A DNA stretch of 39,768 bases from a virus. The notes beneath the pieces are model-generated. The model searched no databases and was not told the origin of the DNA. It worked only from the letters and a program-made list of their open reading frames with translations. Position numbers and translations under genes: made by a program. The stretch lies in the IMG/VR virus record IMGVR_UViG_3300043673_000039, positions 1 through 39,768 of that record. The stretch is one strand, 5' to 3'. Shown piece after piece: positions 1 through 8,753 of this stretch. Positions within the stretch are counted from its first letter, which is position 1. The number at the start of each line of letters is the position of its first letter.

Positions 1-663
1 GGTGTGCGAGTAGAGGTTCTGCTCTTCAAACACATCGAAGGTTTTCAGTTTCCCCATCGAGCCTTCCTTGAACGCCTGGGTGATGGCGTCGGCCGGTTGG
101 AACAGGGAAGTGACTGGGGTGTTGATGGAGTTCGTCTGCATGGAAGACGAAATCAGCGCGCACCGTTTCTTGGCCAGTGCGGAGCCTGCCTTTTGCAGCA
201 TGCGGCCGCGGGCCTGATCGAGATAGGTGATCGAGGTGGGATCGGTGCCGAGCGAACCGACGATTTGCGAGATGTTGTTCTTGGCGAAAAATGCCGCCCG
301 CGAATCGATTTCGTTCGCGATCTGCACGCCGGCCGGTTCGAGATACTGCTCCCGAATCTCTTCCTCGCTGCGCTCCGCTTTAACGGCTGCTTCGTAATCG
401 TCCCATTGAAAGTCGATGCCGAAGGGCTGGTCGAGCGAAACCGTGGTCGAAATGCGGTTGATGCCTTGCGGGTTATATCCGAGTCCGTCCCGGATGGTGA
501 ACTGTTGCGGGAATTTGACTGTGATGGTCGTTCCGACGGCGAACGTCTTCTCGTAGTCTTTCTCCCAGTCTGAGTTGAAATATTCGGCAACCTTTAATGC
601 GTTCTTGAGGTTGCGCAACACCTCCATGGATATCCAGGAGGTGTTTAGGAATTGGTCTGCCAT
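1..663 (-). CDS. Major capsid protein, P22 coat (gp5)-like, C-terminus off the window
   Basis: Main shell protein of the virion. The ATG at 663 opens an uninterrupted frame of 221 codons that runs off the left edge, so only the N-terminal part is visible; P22-type coat proteins are roughly twice this length. The start reads MADQFLNTSWISMEVLRNLK, and residues of about 80-118 contain FGIDFQWDDYEAAVKAERS followed by a helix ending in ANEID. This is the E-loop to spine-helix region of HK97-fold P22 coats. It lies 4 bases downstream of the scaffold gene, the usual portal-scaffold-coat order. The stretch WDDYEAAVKAERS recurs exactly in a plus-strand ORF at 37931-38278. Family call rests on N-terminal pattern and synteny. 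Confidence 0.88.
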   Translation of the reverse strand, partial: MADQFLNTSWISMEVLRNLKNALKVAEYFNSDWEKDYEKTFAVGTTITVKFPQQFTIRDGLGYNPQGINRISTTVSLDQPFGIDFQWDDYEAAVKAERSEEEIREQYLEPAGVQIANEIDSRAAFFAKNNISQIVGSLGTDPTSITYLDQARGRMLQKAGSALAKKRCALISSSMQTNSINTPVTSLFQPADAITQAFKEGSMGKLKTFDVFEEQNLYSHT

Positions 664-667
664 GAGC

Positions 668-1795
668 TCATCCTTTTTTCAGGCGGGCCAGAGCACGCGC
701 GTTTTGCTCGCGCATGTAGGTCTCGGTATCGCCTTCCTCAACGGCTCGCTCGACCGCGTCCTTCGTCGCGGTTCCTCTTCCGGAAACTTGACGCGCGGGC
801 GGCGGGGCCTGGGTGATTGGCTTGGCAGAAGAATTAGGGGCAGGTTTCGCGTCCGTCGCAGTTGCTTTGTCGGGCAGCGAATTTTCGATCTTCGAGAGTT
901 CGCGCAGCTGGCGCACCGGATTCAACAGATAGTTTCCCTTCGCATCGCGGGCGAAGATGTGTTTGGCCGCATCCAGATTTCTGAAGATGTGGTTGAGCAC
1001 TTCATGCCCTCGATCCGAGTCGAGGAAAAATCCGTCGATCGGCGAGCCCTTGGTGTAGAAGATGGCATCCCGGCCGAGATCATCTTTTGCCGCCAACGCC
1101 GTGGCCGCGACATCGTCGTAATCTGGAAAATCCTTACGAATGGCCACAACACGGTCGTTGACGGTTTTCTCGATGATCTGTTCGGTCTGCTGCTGCTGGC
1201 GTTCGCGCTGGGTTTTCTCGGATGCCGATTGAAATTCCCGGATTGCCTCTTCACGGTTCCACTTGCTGTGGGCGGCGAGATAATCCTTCAACGAGGCGTA
1301 TTTCGGTTTGCCCGTTGCATCGACATCTTCGATCTGCGGCTCGGCATTGCCCTTGGCTTCCTTCGCAGGTTGCGAGGCCTGCTGCCTGTCACGCTGCGTA
1401 TCTTCGGAATTTGTCTTTGGGGCTGCTTCGAGTCGCGCCAGGCGTTCGCGCATCTCGCGATTTTCGCGGGTAACCTTTGCCCAGCGGCTCTCTCCGGTTT
1501 TGTCGTCCTTCGATTGCGCTGGTCCCTTTTCCTTCTGCGTGGATGCGGCTTCCGAGGCCGCGGCGGTGTCGGATTTGGACGCAGCCGATTCGTCCTCGTT
1601 CACTGACTGGTTTTCGTGTTCCTGATTTTCTTTTTCCTTGGCGGAAGCTGCCGAGGCTTCCTTTTCCTCTTTCGAGGAAGATGACGGCAGTTCTCCCGTC
1701 AGACGGTAGTTCTTGTCTGCTGGAAGGAACTCAGAATTGCTGGTCGAGGTGCGGGCTGCTGCCGGGGCTGCCGGAGTAACGGCGGTTGTGCTCAT
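668..1795 (-). CDS. Scaffolding protein, P22 gp8-like by position and composition
   Basis: 375 residues, likely the internal scaffold that directs coat assembly and then leaves or is degraded. The sequence is highly charged and low in complexity. A Ser/Ala/Glu/Lys-rich disordered N-terminal third (residues ~1-130) is followed by long predicted helices and coiled coil (~125-160 and ~200-300). The C-terminus is basic and Ala/Arg-rich (ARALARLKKG), like the coat-binding tail of scaffolds. It sits between portal and coat, as in P22. The ATG at 1795 has a GGA-type ribosome site just upstream. No catalytic motif is visible. The call depends on position and composition, since scaffolds diverge quickly. 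Confidence 0.75.
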   Translation of the reverse strand: MSTTAVTPAAPAAARTSTSNSEFLPADKNYRLTGELPSSSSKEEKEASAASAKEKENQEHENQSVNEDESAASKSDTAAASEAASTQKEKGPAQSKDDKTGESRWAKVTRENREMRERLARLEAAPKTNSEDTQRDRQQASQPAKEAKGNAEPQIEDVDATGKPKYASLKDYLAAHSKWNREEAIREFQSASEKTQRERQQQQTEQIIEKTVNDRVVAIRKDFPDYDDVAATALAAKDDLGRDAIFYTKGSPIDGFFLDSDRGHEVLNHIFRNLDAAKHIFARDAKGNYLLNPVRQLRELSKIENSLPDKATATDAKPAPNSSAKPITQAPPPARQVSGRGTATKDAVERAVEEGDTETYMREQNARALARLKKG

Positions 1796-1863
1796 GGTTG
1801 TGTCCTTTGGGTTGTGCTGGGGTGCGCTTAACGCCGCGCGGGCGAAGGTGCTAAAGTCGGCTT

Positions 1864-2049
1864 ATGCATTGCCTGGTTCCACAACTCAAAGCGAAGAGCT
1901 GCTATCGTCTTCCGGAAGGATTTCGATTGGTCGTGGAAGTCAAATATTGCGCGCTCTGTCACACGTTTCACGCGGAGCTGGAATTTGAACCGTCGTTGCC
2001 GCTCATTCCGGCGCTGGCTCCAGTGCTCGCGGCTGTTGCCGTAGGCTGA
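1864..2049 (+). CDS. Possible small counter-strand zinc-knuckle protein
   Basis: Low-confidence 61-residue ORF in the 172-base gap between portal and scaffold, opposite to the surrounding operon. It contains VKYCALCHTFHAEL, a CxxCHxxxH arrangement that could bind zinc. The last third is antisense to the portal C-terminus and is Pro/Ala/Val-rich, as expected of a shadow. A rival minus-strand ORF (GTG at 1962 to the stop at 1828, 44 residues) fills the same gap in operon orientation. Neither has a good ribosome site. It is listed because similar small plus-strand ORFs occur in other late-operon gaps. Confidence 0.28.
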   Translation: MHCLVPQLKAKSCYRLPEGFRLVVEVKYCALCHTFHAELEFEPSLPLIPALAPVLAAVAVG

Positions 2050-4205
2050 AGCGCCGCGCTCTGAGTCGCCAAATCCTTCGCGTTCTCGTGATTGACGCTC
2101 GTCATCGCGAGCTCGTGCGCGGCATCGTGGGCCCGATCCATCTGATCGTGATTGAAGCCGAGCTGCGTTTCGAGCAGTGATGCATCGCGCTCGGCGATGG
2201 CGTCGGTCGATCGTGACTTCGCGGCCAGTTCCTTGCCGATCAAATCGCCCAGAGTCTTGATGTGCTGCAGCACCATGGCGTTCTGTCCCTTGAGCGCCTC
2301 GATCTCTTTCTTTGTTTGCTGTTCGAGCACGCGTCCGGCGCGGTCCATGTGCAGCGCGGAATTCTCCTGCGTGAGTTGCTGCAGTTGGGCCTGCAGTTGC
2401 GCGATCTGCGCTTGGGCTTCGGGTGGAAGGTTCGACGCATCCGGCGGATCGAGCAGGTTTGCGATATCGTCGCCGACCTGGCCGAGGTCTTTCATGCGAA
2501 TCATCTTGGCGAGAACTTTATTCGCGATGGCGGGATTGATCCCAAGTGTCTGCCAGTTCGCGACCATGTGATCGACGAATTGCGATTGCTCGTCACGCTC
2601 GGAGTCGAAGTTCGGGCCTTCGGAGATGGTGACGCCGAAATTGCCCTTGCCGGTGTGGAGGTGATCGTCCGGCAAGCCCTGGACTTCGTAAGCGCCTTGA
2701 TCGTCGAGCGGATGCGAAGTCTTGCCGACAATCGACATGGTGCCGTGGGTGCCATCGGGCTTTGTGATCGGCTCTTCGCGCTGGGTGTCGAGGATCGGGG
2801 AGATGAGTTCATTGATCTGCCAGCCCATGTTGTGCAGGAAGCCCATCTTGAAGTTGTCGCCAAAGTGGAAGCTGCCTACTGACTCCTGATCGTCTATCTT
2901 TTCGAGCGCGGCTCCAGATTTCTCGTTGTTGCGCTGCGCGGCCGTTGGAAGTGGGGTGATGCCCATCGCGGCCTGAATGGAGCGGCGGGCGGAATCTTTC
3001 GCGATCTCGTACTGCTGGAAGTTGGCGACGTATTGCGGTCGCGTCGGTGCGGGCAGAAAGCCTTGCGCCCCATCCGGCATGGGATCGTATTGCACGTAGC
3101 TGTGCGGAACCTTGTTGATTTCTTTCCAGACTTCCTCGTCCGATTCGAACTGGCCTTTCGCGCCGACGAAGGGAACCTTCGGCACCATGCCCGCCTCTTC
3201 GCATTCCTGCGTCGCGAGATAAGCGAAGAGCATTTGCGGATCGCGCGCCAGGCGGATCAGCGACATCAACTTCCGCACCGCTCGCCCGCCTTCGTTCAGA
3301 TAGAGCTCTTTGCCGAAGCACGAGATGATCGGGATGCGCGAGCCCGCCCACGGGATCCCGTCGAGGATCTCCAGGCCGTTCGTCATGTACTGCATCACTT
3401 TTGGAATCGGAACGCGGCGATCGCGAATGACGCGGGTTTTCTTGCCGAGAGCGGCGCTCATTTCCTCATATTCTTTTTCGCTGAGGATTACCGGGCCGTC
3501 GGGCGATTCGACGAGTAACAGCGTTTTGTAATCGTGCTCGATCTTCCAGTACTCGGCTTCCTGCACCATCTTGTCGGTGATCCAGTCGCTCACTCCCGAC
3601 TCGCCCATGATCTCGCCGGTGAAGTTGGTGATCTTCGCTTTGGGGTATTTCTCTTTGAACGCAGTCTTTAGAATGCGATCGACAATGAAGCCGTCCGAGA
3701 TATCGGAGGCGTTCGCCTGTTTGTAGAACGGGTTGATGAGGATGGTGTCGGGATTCGCAACACGTTCGATCTTGATGGTCTGGTCGAAGCTCAATTCGTC
3801 TTTATACTCGGTGCGGAGGACCGCGAATCCGTAACCGCGTGATGCCGCGCTCTCAGCTGCGGTGATGTAGGCTCCCGAGGGCGCGTTCGATTTGTATTCA
3901 ATGCCGCGGATCAGGTTGGCGCGCTTTTTCGCGTCTTCGTCGTTTGCGCCGTCGCCTTCCGGTGTCACCTTCACACCGAGCTTTTGCTGGCGCAGATTGT
4001 TGACGTACTGATTCACGTATTGATTCAGTTCATCGAGCGAGAGGCAGGGCCGCCCAGCGTCTTCGCGAGCCTGGCGATCGGCGGGATCCCACGGGTCGCC
4101 CGCGATGTAGCGCATGTCTTCCTGGCCTTCATCGTAGATATCCTTCCACTCGGAGCGATACTCCTGGAAGGCTTCGCGGATTTCTTTTGGGGTTGGGGCG
4201 GACAT
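1968..4205 (-). CDS. Portal protein, P22 gp1-like
   Basis: 745 residues from the chosen ATG at 4205 (MSAPTPKEIREAFQEYRSEW); an in-frame extension to 4253 overlaps the preceding gene and is unlikely. It forms the dodecameric ring at the packaging vertex through which DNA enters and leaves. The N-terminus has the typical helix and RYIAGDPWDP/RPCLSLDELNQYVNQ block of P22-type portals, which normally introduces the clip and wing region. The middle carries MGFLHNMG and repeated charged helices. Residues of about 600-745 form a long Gln/Ala-rich coiled coil ending in a Ser/Gly/Ala tail, resembling the barrel extension of P22 gp1. Length is close to P22 gp1. It lies downstream of the terminase genes. 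Confidence 0.9.
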   Translation of the reverse strand: MSAPTPKEIREAFQEYRSEWKDIYDEGQEDMRYIAGDPWDPADRQAREDAGRPCLSLDELNQYVNQYVNNLRQQKLGVKVTPEGDGANDEDAKKRANLIRGIEYKSNAPSGAYITAAESAASRGYGFAVLRTEYKDELSFDQTIKIERVANPDTILINPFYKQANASDISDGFIVDRILKTAFKEKYPKAKITNFTGEIMGESGVSDWITDKMVQEAEYWKIEHDYKTLLLVESPDGPVILSEKEYEEMSAALGKKTRVIRDRRVPIPKVMQYMTNGLEILDGIPWAGSRIPIISCFGKELYLNEGGRAVRKLMSLIRLARDPQMLFAYLATQECEEAGMVPKVPFVGAKGQFESDEEVWKEINKVPHSYVQYDPMPDGAQGFLPAPTRPQYVANFQQYEIAKDSARRSIQAAMGITPLPTAAQRNNEKSGAALEKIDDQESVGSFHFGDNFKMGFLHNMGWQINELISPILDTQREEPITKPDGTHGTMSIVGKTSHPLDDQGAYEVQGLPDDHLHTGKGNFGVTISEGPNFDSERDEQSQFVDHMVANWQTLGINPAIANKVLAKMIRMKDLGQVGDDIANLLDPPDASNLPPEAQAQIAQLQAQLQQLTQENSALHMDRAGRVLEQQTKKEIEALKGQNAMVLQHIKTLGDLIGKELAAKSRSTDAIAERDASLLETQLGFNHDQMDRAHDAAHELAMTSVNHENAKDLATQSAALQPTATAASTGASAGMSGNDGSNSSSA

Positions 4206-4222
4206 AGCGGTGAAAACGAAAA

Positions 4223-4906
4223 CTACTGAACCGTGATCTCTTTCGCGTTGCATTCCGGGCAGAGCGCGGCGTCGCCGATGTGCCAGCCGCGGATTCGAGC
4301 CGCCGCGTAACCATCCTGCTGATCCCAGACTCGAATGCGTTGTTTGATCTCGCAGTTGGTGCAGGAGAGCGTCATCGTCGCGCGGCCGGGAACGTGCTTC
4401 GGGCAGTAAGTCTTCCCACCACCATCCGATCGCCAGCCTTCGACGTGAGCCTTTTTTTGCGCGTCTTTCTTTTTTGCGGCGCGGAAGTGCTCAAAGACGG
4501 TGCATTTCGTGCACACGAGTTCTAGCAGTCCGCCCTTGTCTTCGTGCTTTTTCTGCTGGATGGCTTCGGTTGCGATCAGATCGAGATCGACCGATCCCGC
4601 CTTGAAGGGAATCACTTCGCCGGTCGCCGGATTGAAGCCGGGCAGCTGTTGCCGTTCGGCCAGCTCTTTGATTTCTGCTTCGTATACATCGAGCGGCTTC
4701 GCGGCAAAACGCAGATGCGGGCGCAGGCTTTCATAGGCCACGCGGCGCTTCTCCGGCATGACGGAAAACAATTGCCCACGGAACTGCTCGTGCGTCTTGA
4801 TGAAGAACGCGATCGACGGGATCAGGTTCGGATCGTTGAGGCCGCCGAAGCCGAGCTTGCGCAGCTCGTGGTCTACTTTGGAGCGATTGTCGAGAACTTT
4901 CGGCAT
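4223..4906 (-). CDS. Unknown protein with C-terminal zinc-ribbon-like Cys pairs
   Basis: 227 residues, unrecognised. The N-terminal half is helical, with a HELRKLGFGGLNDPNLIPS opening. The C-terminal half carries four Cys-containing elements: VCTKC, a later YCPKH, SCTNC and ALCPEC. These read as two zinc ribbons or one cross-braced site, both followed by similar GW/RIRGWHIG segments, suggesting an internal repeat. It stops 17 bases before the portal start and begins one base after the upstream gene ends, so it belongs to the head operon. A role in packaging or head assembly is possible from position only. Confidence 0.75.
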   Translation of the reverse strand: MPKVLDNRSKVDHELRKLGFGGLNDPNLIPSIAFFIKTHEQFRGQLFSVMPEKRRVAYESLRPHLRFAAKPLDVYEAEIKELAERQQLPGFNPATGEVIPFKAGSVDLDLIATEAIQQKKHEDKGGLLELVCTKCTVFEHFRAAKKKDAQKKAHVEGWRSDGGGKTYCPKHVPGRATMTLSCTNCEIKQRIRVWDQQDGYAAARIRGWHIGDAALCPECNAKEITVQ

Positions 4907-5182
4907 TTACGCTTCCTGCTCGTCGCCCTCGGCCGCGGGTGCGGCTTTGGCTGATCCCCCCACCGCCGAGAGGTGATCTTCGACGTGATCCATCATCGCG
5001 CCATGTTCTTTCGCGGAGAAGGGTTGCGTGTGGCTGTTGTTCTCGTAGAACGCCATCGACTTCGATTTGTTCGCCGCCGAGGGCTCCATGGAGTGGTGAA
5101 CGGTGTAGCCCGTGACTTTCTTGTCCGGGCCGCGGTGGATTTCGACGCGCATCTCGCGCAACTGACCTGTTGGTTTCTTCAT
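4907..5182 (-). CDS. Small hypothetical head-operon protein
   Basis: 91 residues beginning MKKPTGQLREMRVEIHRG. A GAGGAG ribosome site precedes the ATG at 5182. The sequence has a basic N-terminal beta-like segment with TGYTVHHSMEP, a His-containing centre (HGAMMDHVEDHLS) and an acidic Ala/Glu tail. It has no Cys and no membrane segment. Its stop abuts the start of the next gene, so the two are probably co-translated. Function is not recognised; presence in the terminase-portal interval suggests a virion or assembly role. Confidence 0.7.
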   Translation of the reverse strand: MKKPTGQLREMRVEIHRGPDKKVTGYTVHHSMEPSAANKSKSMAFYENNSHTQPFSAKEHGAMMDHVEDHLSAVGGSAKAAPAAEGDEQEA

Positions 5183-5189
5183 AGGCTCC

Positions 5190-5339
5190 TCACTTCTTAA
5201 CTCCCATCGTCGCCGAACAATCGCGACAGAAGGCGAGCACGGTGCGCTCGGATACGGTCAGTTCGCGGCCGCATTTTCCGCACGATATCTCTTTCGTGAC
5301 CCGCTGCATCTCGGTGACTTTGTTGGGAGCGGTGCTCAT
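5190..5339 (-). CDS. 49-residue zinc-ribbon protein
   Basis: Starts at the ATG at 5339 (MSTAPNKVTEMQRV), inside a longer open frame. The start is fixed by a four-base ATGA overlap with the stop of the gene upstream. The protein is essentially one zinc ribbon: SCGKCGRELTV, then FCRDC 16 residues later. Such ribbons usually bind nucleic acid or stabilise a larger partner. It is one of many tiny Cys-pair proteins in this genome. Specific function unknown. Confidence 0.7.
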   Translation of the reverse strand: MSTAPNKVTEMQRVTKEISCGKCGRELTVSERTVLAFCRDCSATMGVKK

Positions 5340-5545
5340 AGCGTTAGAGTGTCCAGGTCGCGCTCGGGAATATCCCCGCCGATCTCGATCGCTTGACCGA
5401 TTTCGCCGCGGGCTTCGAGGCGCGCCAGGCGTTCGCTCGCGCGGATGGCAACAGACCGCGGGGCGCCGCATCCGGCGCAGTTCATTTCGCCCGCTTTATA
5501 GCGATGCCGTTGGTAGTGGTTTCCGTCGCGGTTGCAGTCAGCCAT
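5336..5545 (-). CDS. Small Cys-containing hypothetical protein
   Basis: 69 residues, MADCNRDGNHYQRHRYKAGE at the N-terminus, with a CAGCGAP pair and then a helical acidic half (SERLARLEARGEIGQAIEIG). Together with Cys4 the CAGC pair could form a partial zinc site. It is coupled to the next gene by an ATGA overlap at 5336-5339. Not recognised; position in the head operon is the only functional hint. Confidence 0.62.
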   Translation of the reverse strand: MADCNRDGNHYQRHRYKAGEMNCAGCGAPRSVAIRASERLARLEARGEIGQAIEIGGDIPERDLDTLTL

Positions 5546-5647
5546 TCGCTCTCCTTCGAACTTTTGCCGGAGCCTCGACTCGGTATTCGAGAACTCCGGC
5601 CCAGCGCATGATTGTGTAAGGGGTTGAGTGTGCGCTGGAAACTTTTA

Positions 5648-6028
5648 CTAGCTCATCGTGACGTTGAACGCCGCCACCACATACCACTTGCCCGCTTGCG
5701 CACGAAGGCGAAGATAGCCACCGGCATTCGCCGACCAGGTGGCGACGTTGACGTGCGCGGCGCCATCGACGAAGAGGCCGGTCGCGGTGACGGTGTGGGC
5801 GTTCGCGGTGCCACTCACGATGTCGATCTCATTGCCATCGTCGGCGCCGGATGTCGGTGCCGCCAGAGTATCGGCTAAAACGCCGGCTTTCGAAATGAAG
5901 TATCGGTTGGCTGAGTGCGGGTCGATGGCGCCATTGACGGTGAGTAGTACGGGTGCGGCGCCGCCGAGCTTCTGGATTGCGTCCGGCGTCAGTGCGCCAG
6001 GGTAAACGGTTGCGGGTGAAGGTGACAT
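5648..6028 (-). CDS. Small beta-rich structural protein, possible head decoration
   Basis: 126 residues with an AAGGAG ribosome site directly before the ATG at 6028. The body alternates short beta strands and Gly/Ala/Thr turns. Examples are ANRYFISKAGVLADTLAAP, a DDGNEIDIVSGTANAHTVT segment and a C-terminal GKWYVVAAFNVTMS strand. Small proteins of this style recur among phage structural hypotheticals (recalled pattern, not searched). Between terminase and portal a decoration or cement protein is plausible. No enzyme motif is visible. Confidence 0.72.
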   Translation of the reverse strand: MSPSPATVYPGALTPDAIQKLGGAAPVLLTVNGAIDPHSANRYFISKAGVLADTLAAPTSGADDGNEIDIVSGTANAHTVTATGLFVDGAAHVNVATWSANAGGYLRLRAQAGKWYVVAAFNVTMS

Positions 6029-6064
6029 GAAAGCTCCTTGTATTTTGAAAGTCGGATTGACGAA

Positions 6065-6493
6065 CTAAACTTTTCCCATCATTCGCGCACGCATGAAGTT
6101 CTGTTGATCTTGCGGCGGCATGGCGGCGCCGGGCATTGGGGCCCCAGGCTGCGGAGTTGCTGCAACTGGCATCGGAGCAGCGATCGGAGGCTGGGCGCCT
6201 ACAACCGGCTGCGGAGATCCTACGGCCATGTTCGGGCGCATCGTGTTCGTGGGCGGCATCATGCCGGCTCGCTGCGCGACGATGTTCTGCGGTGCAACGT
6301 TCTGCGGTGCACCAACTGCCACTGGCGGCGCCACTGCTGTAGGTGGCATTACGCCTGGCTGCGGCTGCATCCCTACTGGCATTCCTGCGGGTGGCATCGC
6401 TGCCGGCGGCGCCATATTCGGAGCTGGTGCCGGCGCGGGGATTCCCATCGCGCGGTAGCGGAGATTGTTGACGGGCATTCCAAACGAGGCCAT
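6065..6493 (-). CDS. Pro/Met/Ala-rich low-complexity protein
   Basis: 142 residues, most of them Pro, Met, Ala, Gly, Val and Gln in PAPAP, MPPAGMP and GAPQNVAPQN-type runs. It is bounded by a short ordered start (MASFGMPVNNLRYRAMG) and a basic end (QQNFMRARMMGKV). It begins two bases after the large terminase stop, so it is translated with it. The composition predicts an extended, disordered chain of the kind that links or tethers proteins. No family is recognised. The plus-strand ORFs here simply mirror the low-complexity coding and are ignored. Confidence 0.65.
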   Translation of the reverse strand: MASFGMPVNNLRYRAMGIPAPAPAPNMAPPAAMPPAGMPVGMQPQPGVMPPTAVAPPVAVGAPQNVAPQNIVAQRAGMMPPTNTMRPNMAVGSPQPVVGAQPPIAAPMPVAATPQPGAPMPGAAMPPQDQQNFMRARMMGKV

Positions 6494-6495
6494 AG

Positions 6496-8010
6496 CTAAC
6501 TCCAGGCGGAGTGTGCTCCGCGAGATTTTGTTGCTGTTGGTTTCTTTTGTGGGGCGATCGGCATGGCCCAGGTGAGGGCGTAAGCATCGGCGCGATCGGG
6601 GCTCTGTTCGCCGCGGTCCTGAATATCAGCCTTCGATTCGATCACAAGCTTTCCCGATTGGTTCGTGTGGTAGCCCGGCAATGCGATTTGCTCGGCAAGC
6701 TTCTCATCGTCTTTTGGCAGGGCGCCGAGCAACAACCAGTCCTTCATCTTTCCCCACATGTAGGCGCGCATGTTGAGGAAGTGTGGATCCGGAGAAGCGC
6801 CGCCGAAGTTGACTTCGTAAACATTCTTGAAGCCCATCGACTGCAGGCGCACAACGATCGCGGCGCCGAAAGCGGAATCGACGAACATAGCGGCGAGCAC
6901 CCGGCCGGGCCTGCGATCGCTGAGCAACTCCGCACAGAGTGCGACACGTTGCGAGCGATCGGGATCATGCTCGCCGGGGATGTGGATCGGCTTCATGCCC
7001 TCGGGATTCCCGTCGAGCCCGCGGCGGAAATAAATCTCGTTCCAGGCGCGGCCGCCGCCTGAAACGTCGAAGCCCGCGATCAGGGGCTCGTCCGGGAGTG
7101 CGTAACCAACTCGTTGACGTGCCGCGTCGATGCGGGCCTTGTCGATATATTGCAGCTCGGAAGCGGAAGGCGGGTAGCCGAGCACGCGAACTTTGTAGTG
7201 ATCGCTCTCGATGCCGTAATCTTTCTCCCATTGTTTGATGAGTTCTTTGTTGGTGAAGCGGCTGGTGCGGCTGTCGACGCGGCGATGGTTCCAACGCGCG
7301 GCCAGGGAGCCGAAATTGATCTTGTAGAATTCGCCGGTGTTGCGGACCATCTGCCCCCAGGCGAAGAACATAGGCTCGCCATCGGTGAGGCCTCCGTAAG
7401 CGGTTTCGAAAACTTTGTCCGGCACTTCGCTCGCCTCGTCGAAGAGATACCAGCTGCTCGACGTCTTCGCGTGCTGGCCGGCGAAGCTCTGCGCGTTCTG
7501 CTCTTTGCAGGTTTGCGCGACAACCTTCCAGGTCTCAGGGTGTTGCTTGTGGTGGATCCCGCGCGCCTGGATATCAAACCAGTGCCCCATGATGCAGAGC
7601 TTCGTCCAGTAGCGGATCGCGGCCCAGGTGCGGCTCTCAAGCTGCGTGAACGTGCCGGCGGTGACGGTACCGATCGAATGCGGCCGCGTGCCGAGGATCC
7701 AGTCGGTGATCCAGGCGCCCTGCGCGCTCTTGCCGGTGCCGTGACCGCTCGACTCCGCCATCAGGATCGGCATCACGGCTTGCATGCCATCGAAGCCGCG
7801 TTTGCGGACCTCTTCGCCGAGCGAGGTTAGGAATTCGATTTGGTTGTCGTCGGGTCCGGTTTCGTTTTCGAGTTCGGTGCCAGGCTCGCCCCAGGGATAG
7901 GCGAACATGACGAAGCCCAGGGGATCATCGTAGAACTGCGCCAGCTCTTCGGCGAGGAGCTCGTCGGCGTTTGCTGTCATTGGTGCGGAAATCAAAGCTG
8001 CGGCGCTCAT
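6496..8010 (-). CDS. terL: Terminase large subunit (packaging ATPase-nuclease)
   Basis: 504 residues. Cuts concatemeric DNA and pumps it through the portal. The N-terminal ATPase has a Walker A-like ESSGHGTGKS at about 86-95 and Walker B WYLFDEAS with D191/E192. The C-terminal RNase H-fold nuclease shows its acidic ladder: IAGFDVSGGG (D315), MFVDSAFG (D378) and SPDRADAYALTW (D472, D475). Length fits the family. It overlaps the small subunit by ATGA at 8007-8010. The order TerS-TerL-portal-scaffold-coat is that of headful-packaging P22-like phages, so headful packaging is likely (inference). Confidence 0.95.
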   Translation of the reverse strand: MSAAALISAPMTANADELLAEELAQFYDDPLGFVMFAYPWGEPGTELENETGPDDNQIEFLTSLGEEVRKRGFDGMQAVMPILMAESSGHGTGKSAQGAWITDWILGTRPHSIGTVTAGTFTQLESRTWAAIRYWTKLCIMGHWFDIQARGIHHKQHPETWKVVAQTCKEQNAQSFAGQHAKTSSSWYLFDEASEVPDKVFETAYGGLTDGEPMFFAWGQMVRNTGEFYKINFGSLAARWNHRRVDSRTSRFTNKELIKQWEKDYGIESDHYKVRVLGYPPSASELQYIDKARIDAARQRVGYALPDEPLIAGFDVSGGGRAWNEIYFRRGLDGNPEGMKPIHIPGEHDPDRSQRVALCAELLSDRRPGRVLAAMFVDSAFGAAIVVRLQSMGFKNVYEVNFGGASPDPHFLNMRAYMWGKMKDWLLLGALPKDDEKLAEQIALPGYHTNQSGKLVIESKADIQDRGEQSPDRADAYALTWAMPIAPQKKPTATKSRGAHSAWS

Positions 8011-8573
8011 GCCTTTTTCTTTGTTGCGAGCCGCTCCGCGACGCGCGCGCGGCCGGCTTTCAATTTCGCGATGATGGCGCTTGAGTCACTCACTTCGATT
8101 TTGTCGGTGAAGAGTTTGTGGTGCCGGCCGAGGCGTTCAAGGTTGAGGCCGCGATCGGTGAACCTGATCTTCGTCACCGTTCCGATCTCCGCGGAGAGGC
8201 CTTTGCCGTAGTGCTGGAAAAGTTTTTCGATGCTGAAGCCGGTCAGTGCCCGCACGGTCATCCCGTCGAGTTCGGTGATTTTCTTCAGGCTGCCGTCTTC
8301 GTTGAACATCTTGCGGGGATCAAAGAATGCGAGTTCGCCGAGACCCTGCAGAACACGCTCGGCCGAGATTTCGAGCTTATCGAGGAGCTTGCCGCGAAGG
8401 TTAGCTAGTTCCTCCGCAACATTAGGTTTTCTTAGCAGCTTCGAGGCCGTGACACTCGCAGTCTTCGCGCTCCAACCCGCTGCAATTACTGCTCTTGTCC
8501 CCTTTCCATCCTTCAAATACTCACGGATGAAAACCTGTTCTTTGGGGCTAAGGTCGCCTGCTTTTTTAGGCAT
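8007..8573 (-). CDS. terS: Terminase small subunit
   Basis: 188 residues. Recognises packaging-site DNA and loads the large subunit. The N-terminus LSPKEQVFIREYLKDGKGTRAVIAAGWSAKTA is the helix-turn-helix signature of the Terminase_2 family; a second helix pair with SKLLRKPNVAEEL follows. The remainder is helical, for oligomerisation, with a basic tail ATKKKA. The ATG at 8573 follows an AAGGG element. Its 3' end overlaps terL by four bases. A 180-base gap upstream separates it from the recombinase gene and probably holds the operon promoter, although no convincing -35/-10 pair stands out there. Confidence 0.92.
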   Translation of the reverse strand: MPKKAGDLSPKEQVFIREYLKDGKGTRAVIAAGWSAKTASVTASKLLRKPNVAEELANLRGKLLDKLEISAERVLQGLGELAFFDPRKMFNEDGSLKKITELDGMTVRALTGFSIEKLFQHYGKGLSAEIGTVTKIRFTDRGLNLERLGRHHKLFTDKIEVSDSSAIIAKLKAGRARVAERLATKKKA

Positions 8574-8753
8574 AAATAAGCCCTTTTTGAGGGTGTTTGG
8601 AGGGCATCAGGCTAAGAAGTGGAAAGATTCGACTCACAAAAGGTAAGGATGAGGTCACTATCGAGCTAACATCGCGCGAATCGTGTAAAAACGGGCTCAA
8701 AACGGGCCGCTAAGTTGTTGATGTTGCCGTAGGAACCATCTGAAACAAGCTCC

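Noticed and set aside
1-40. Terminal redundancy between window ends
   Set aside because: No shared sequence of useful length between the first and last bases, and joined frames are not sensible.
575-1606. 343-codon plus-strand ORF opposite the scaffold gene
   Set aside because: Arg/Gly/Leu/Phe-rich antisense composition, no domain; the minus-strand scaffold frame and its operon context explain the region.
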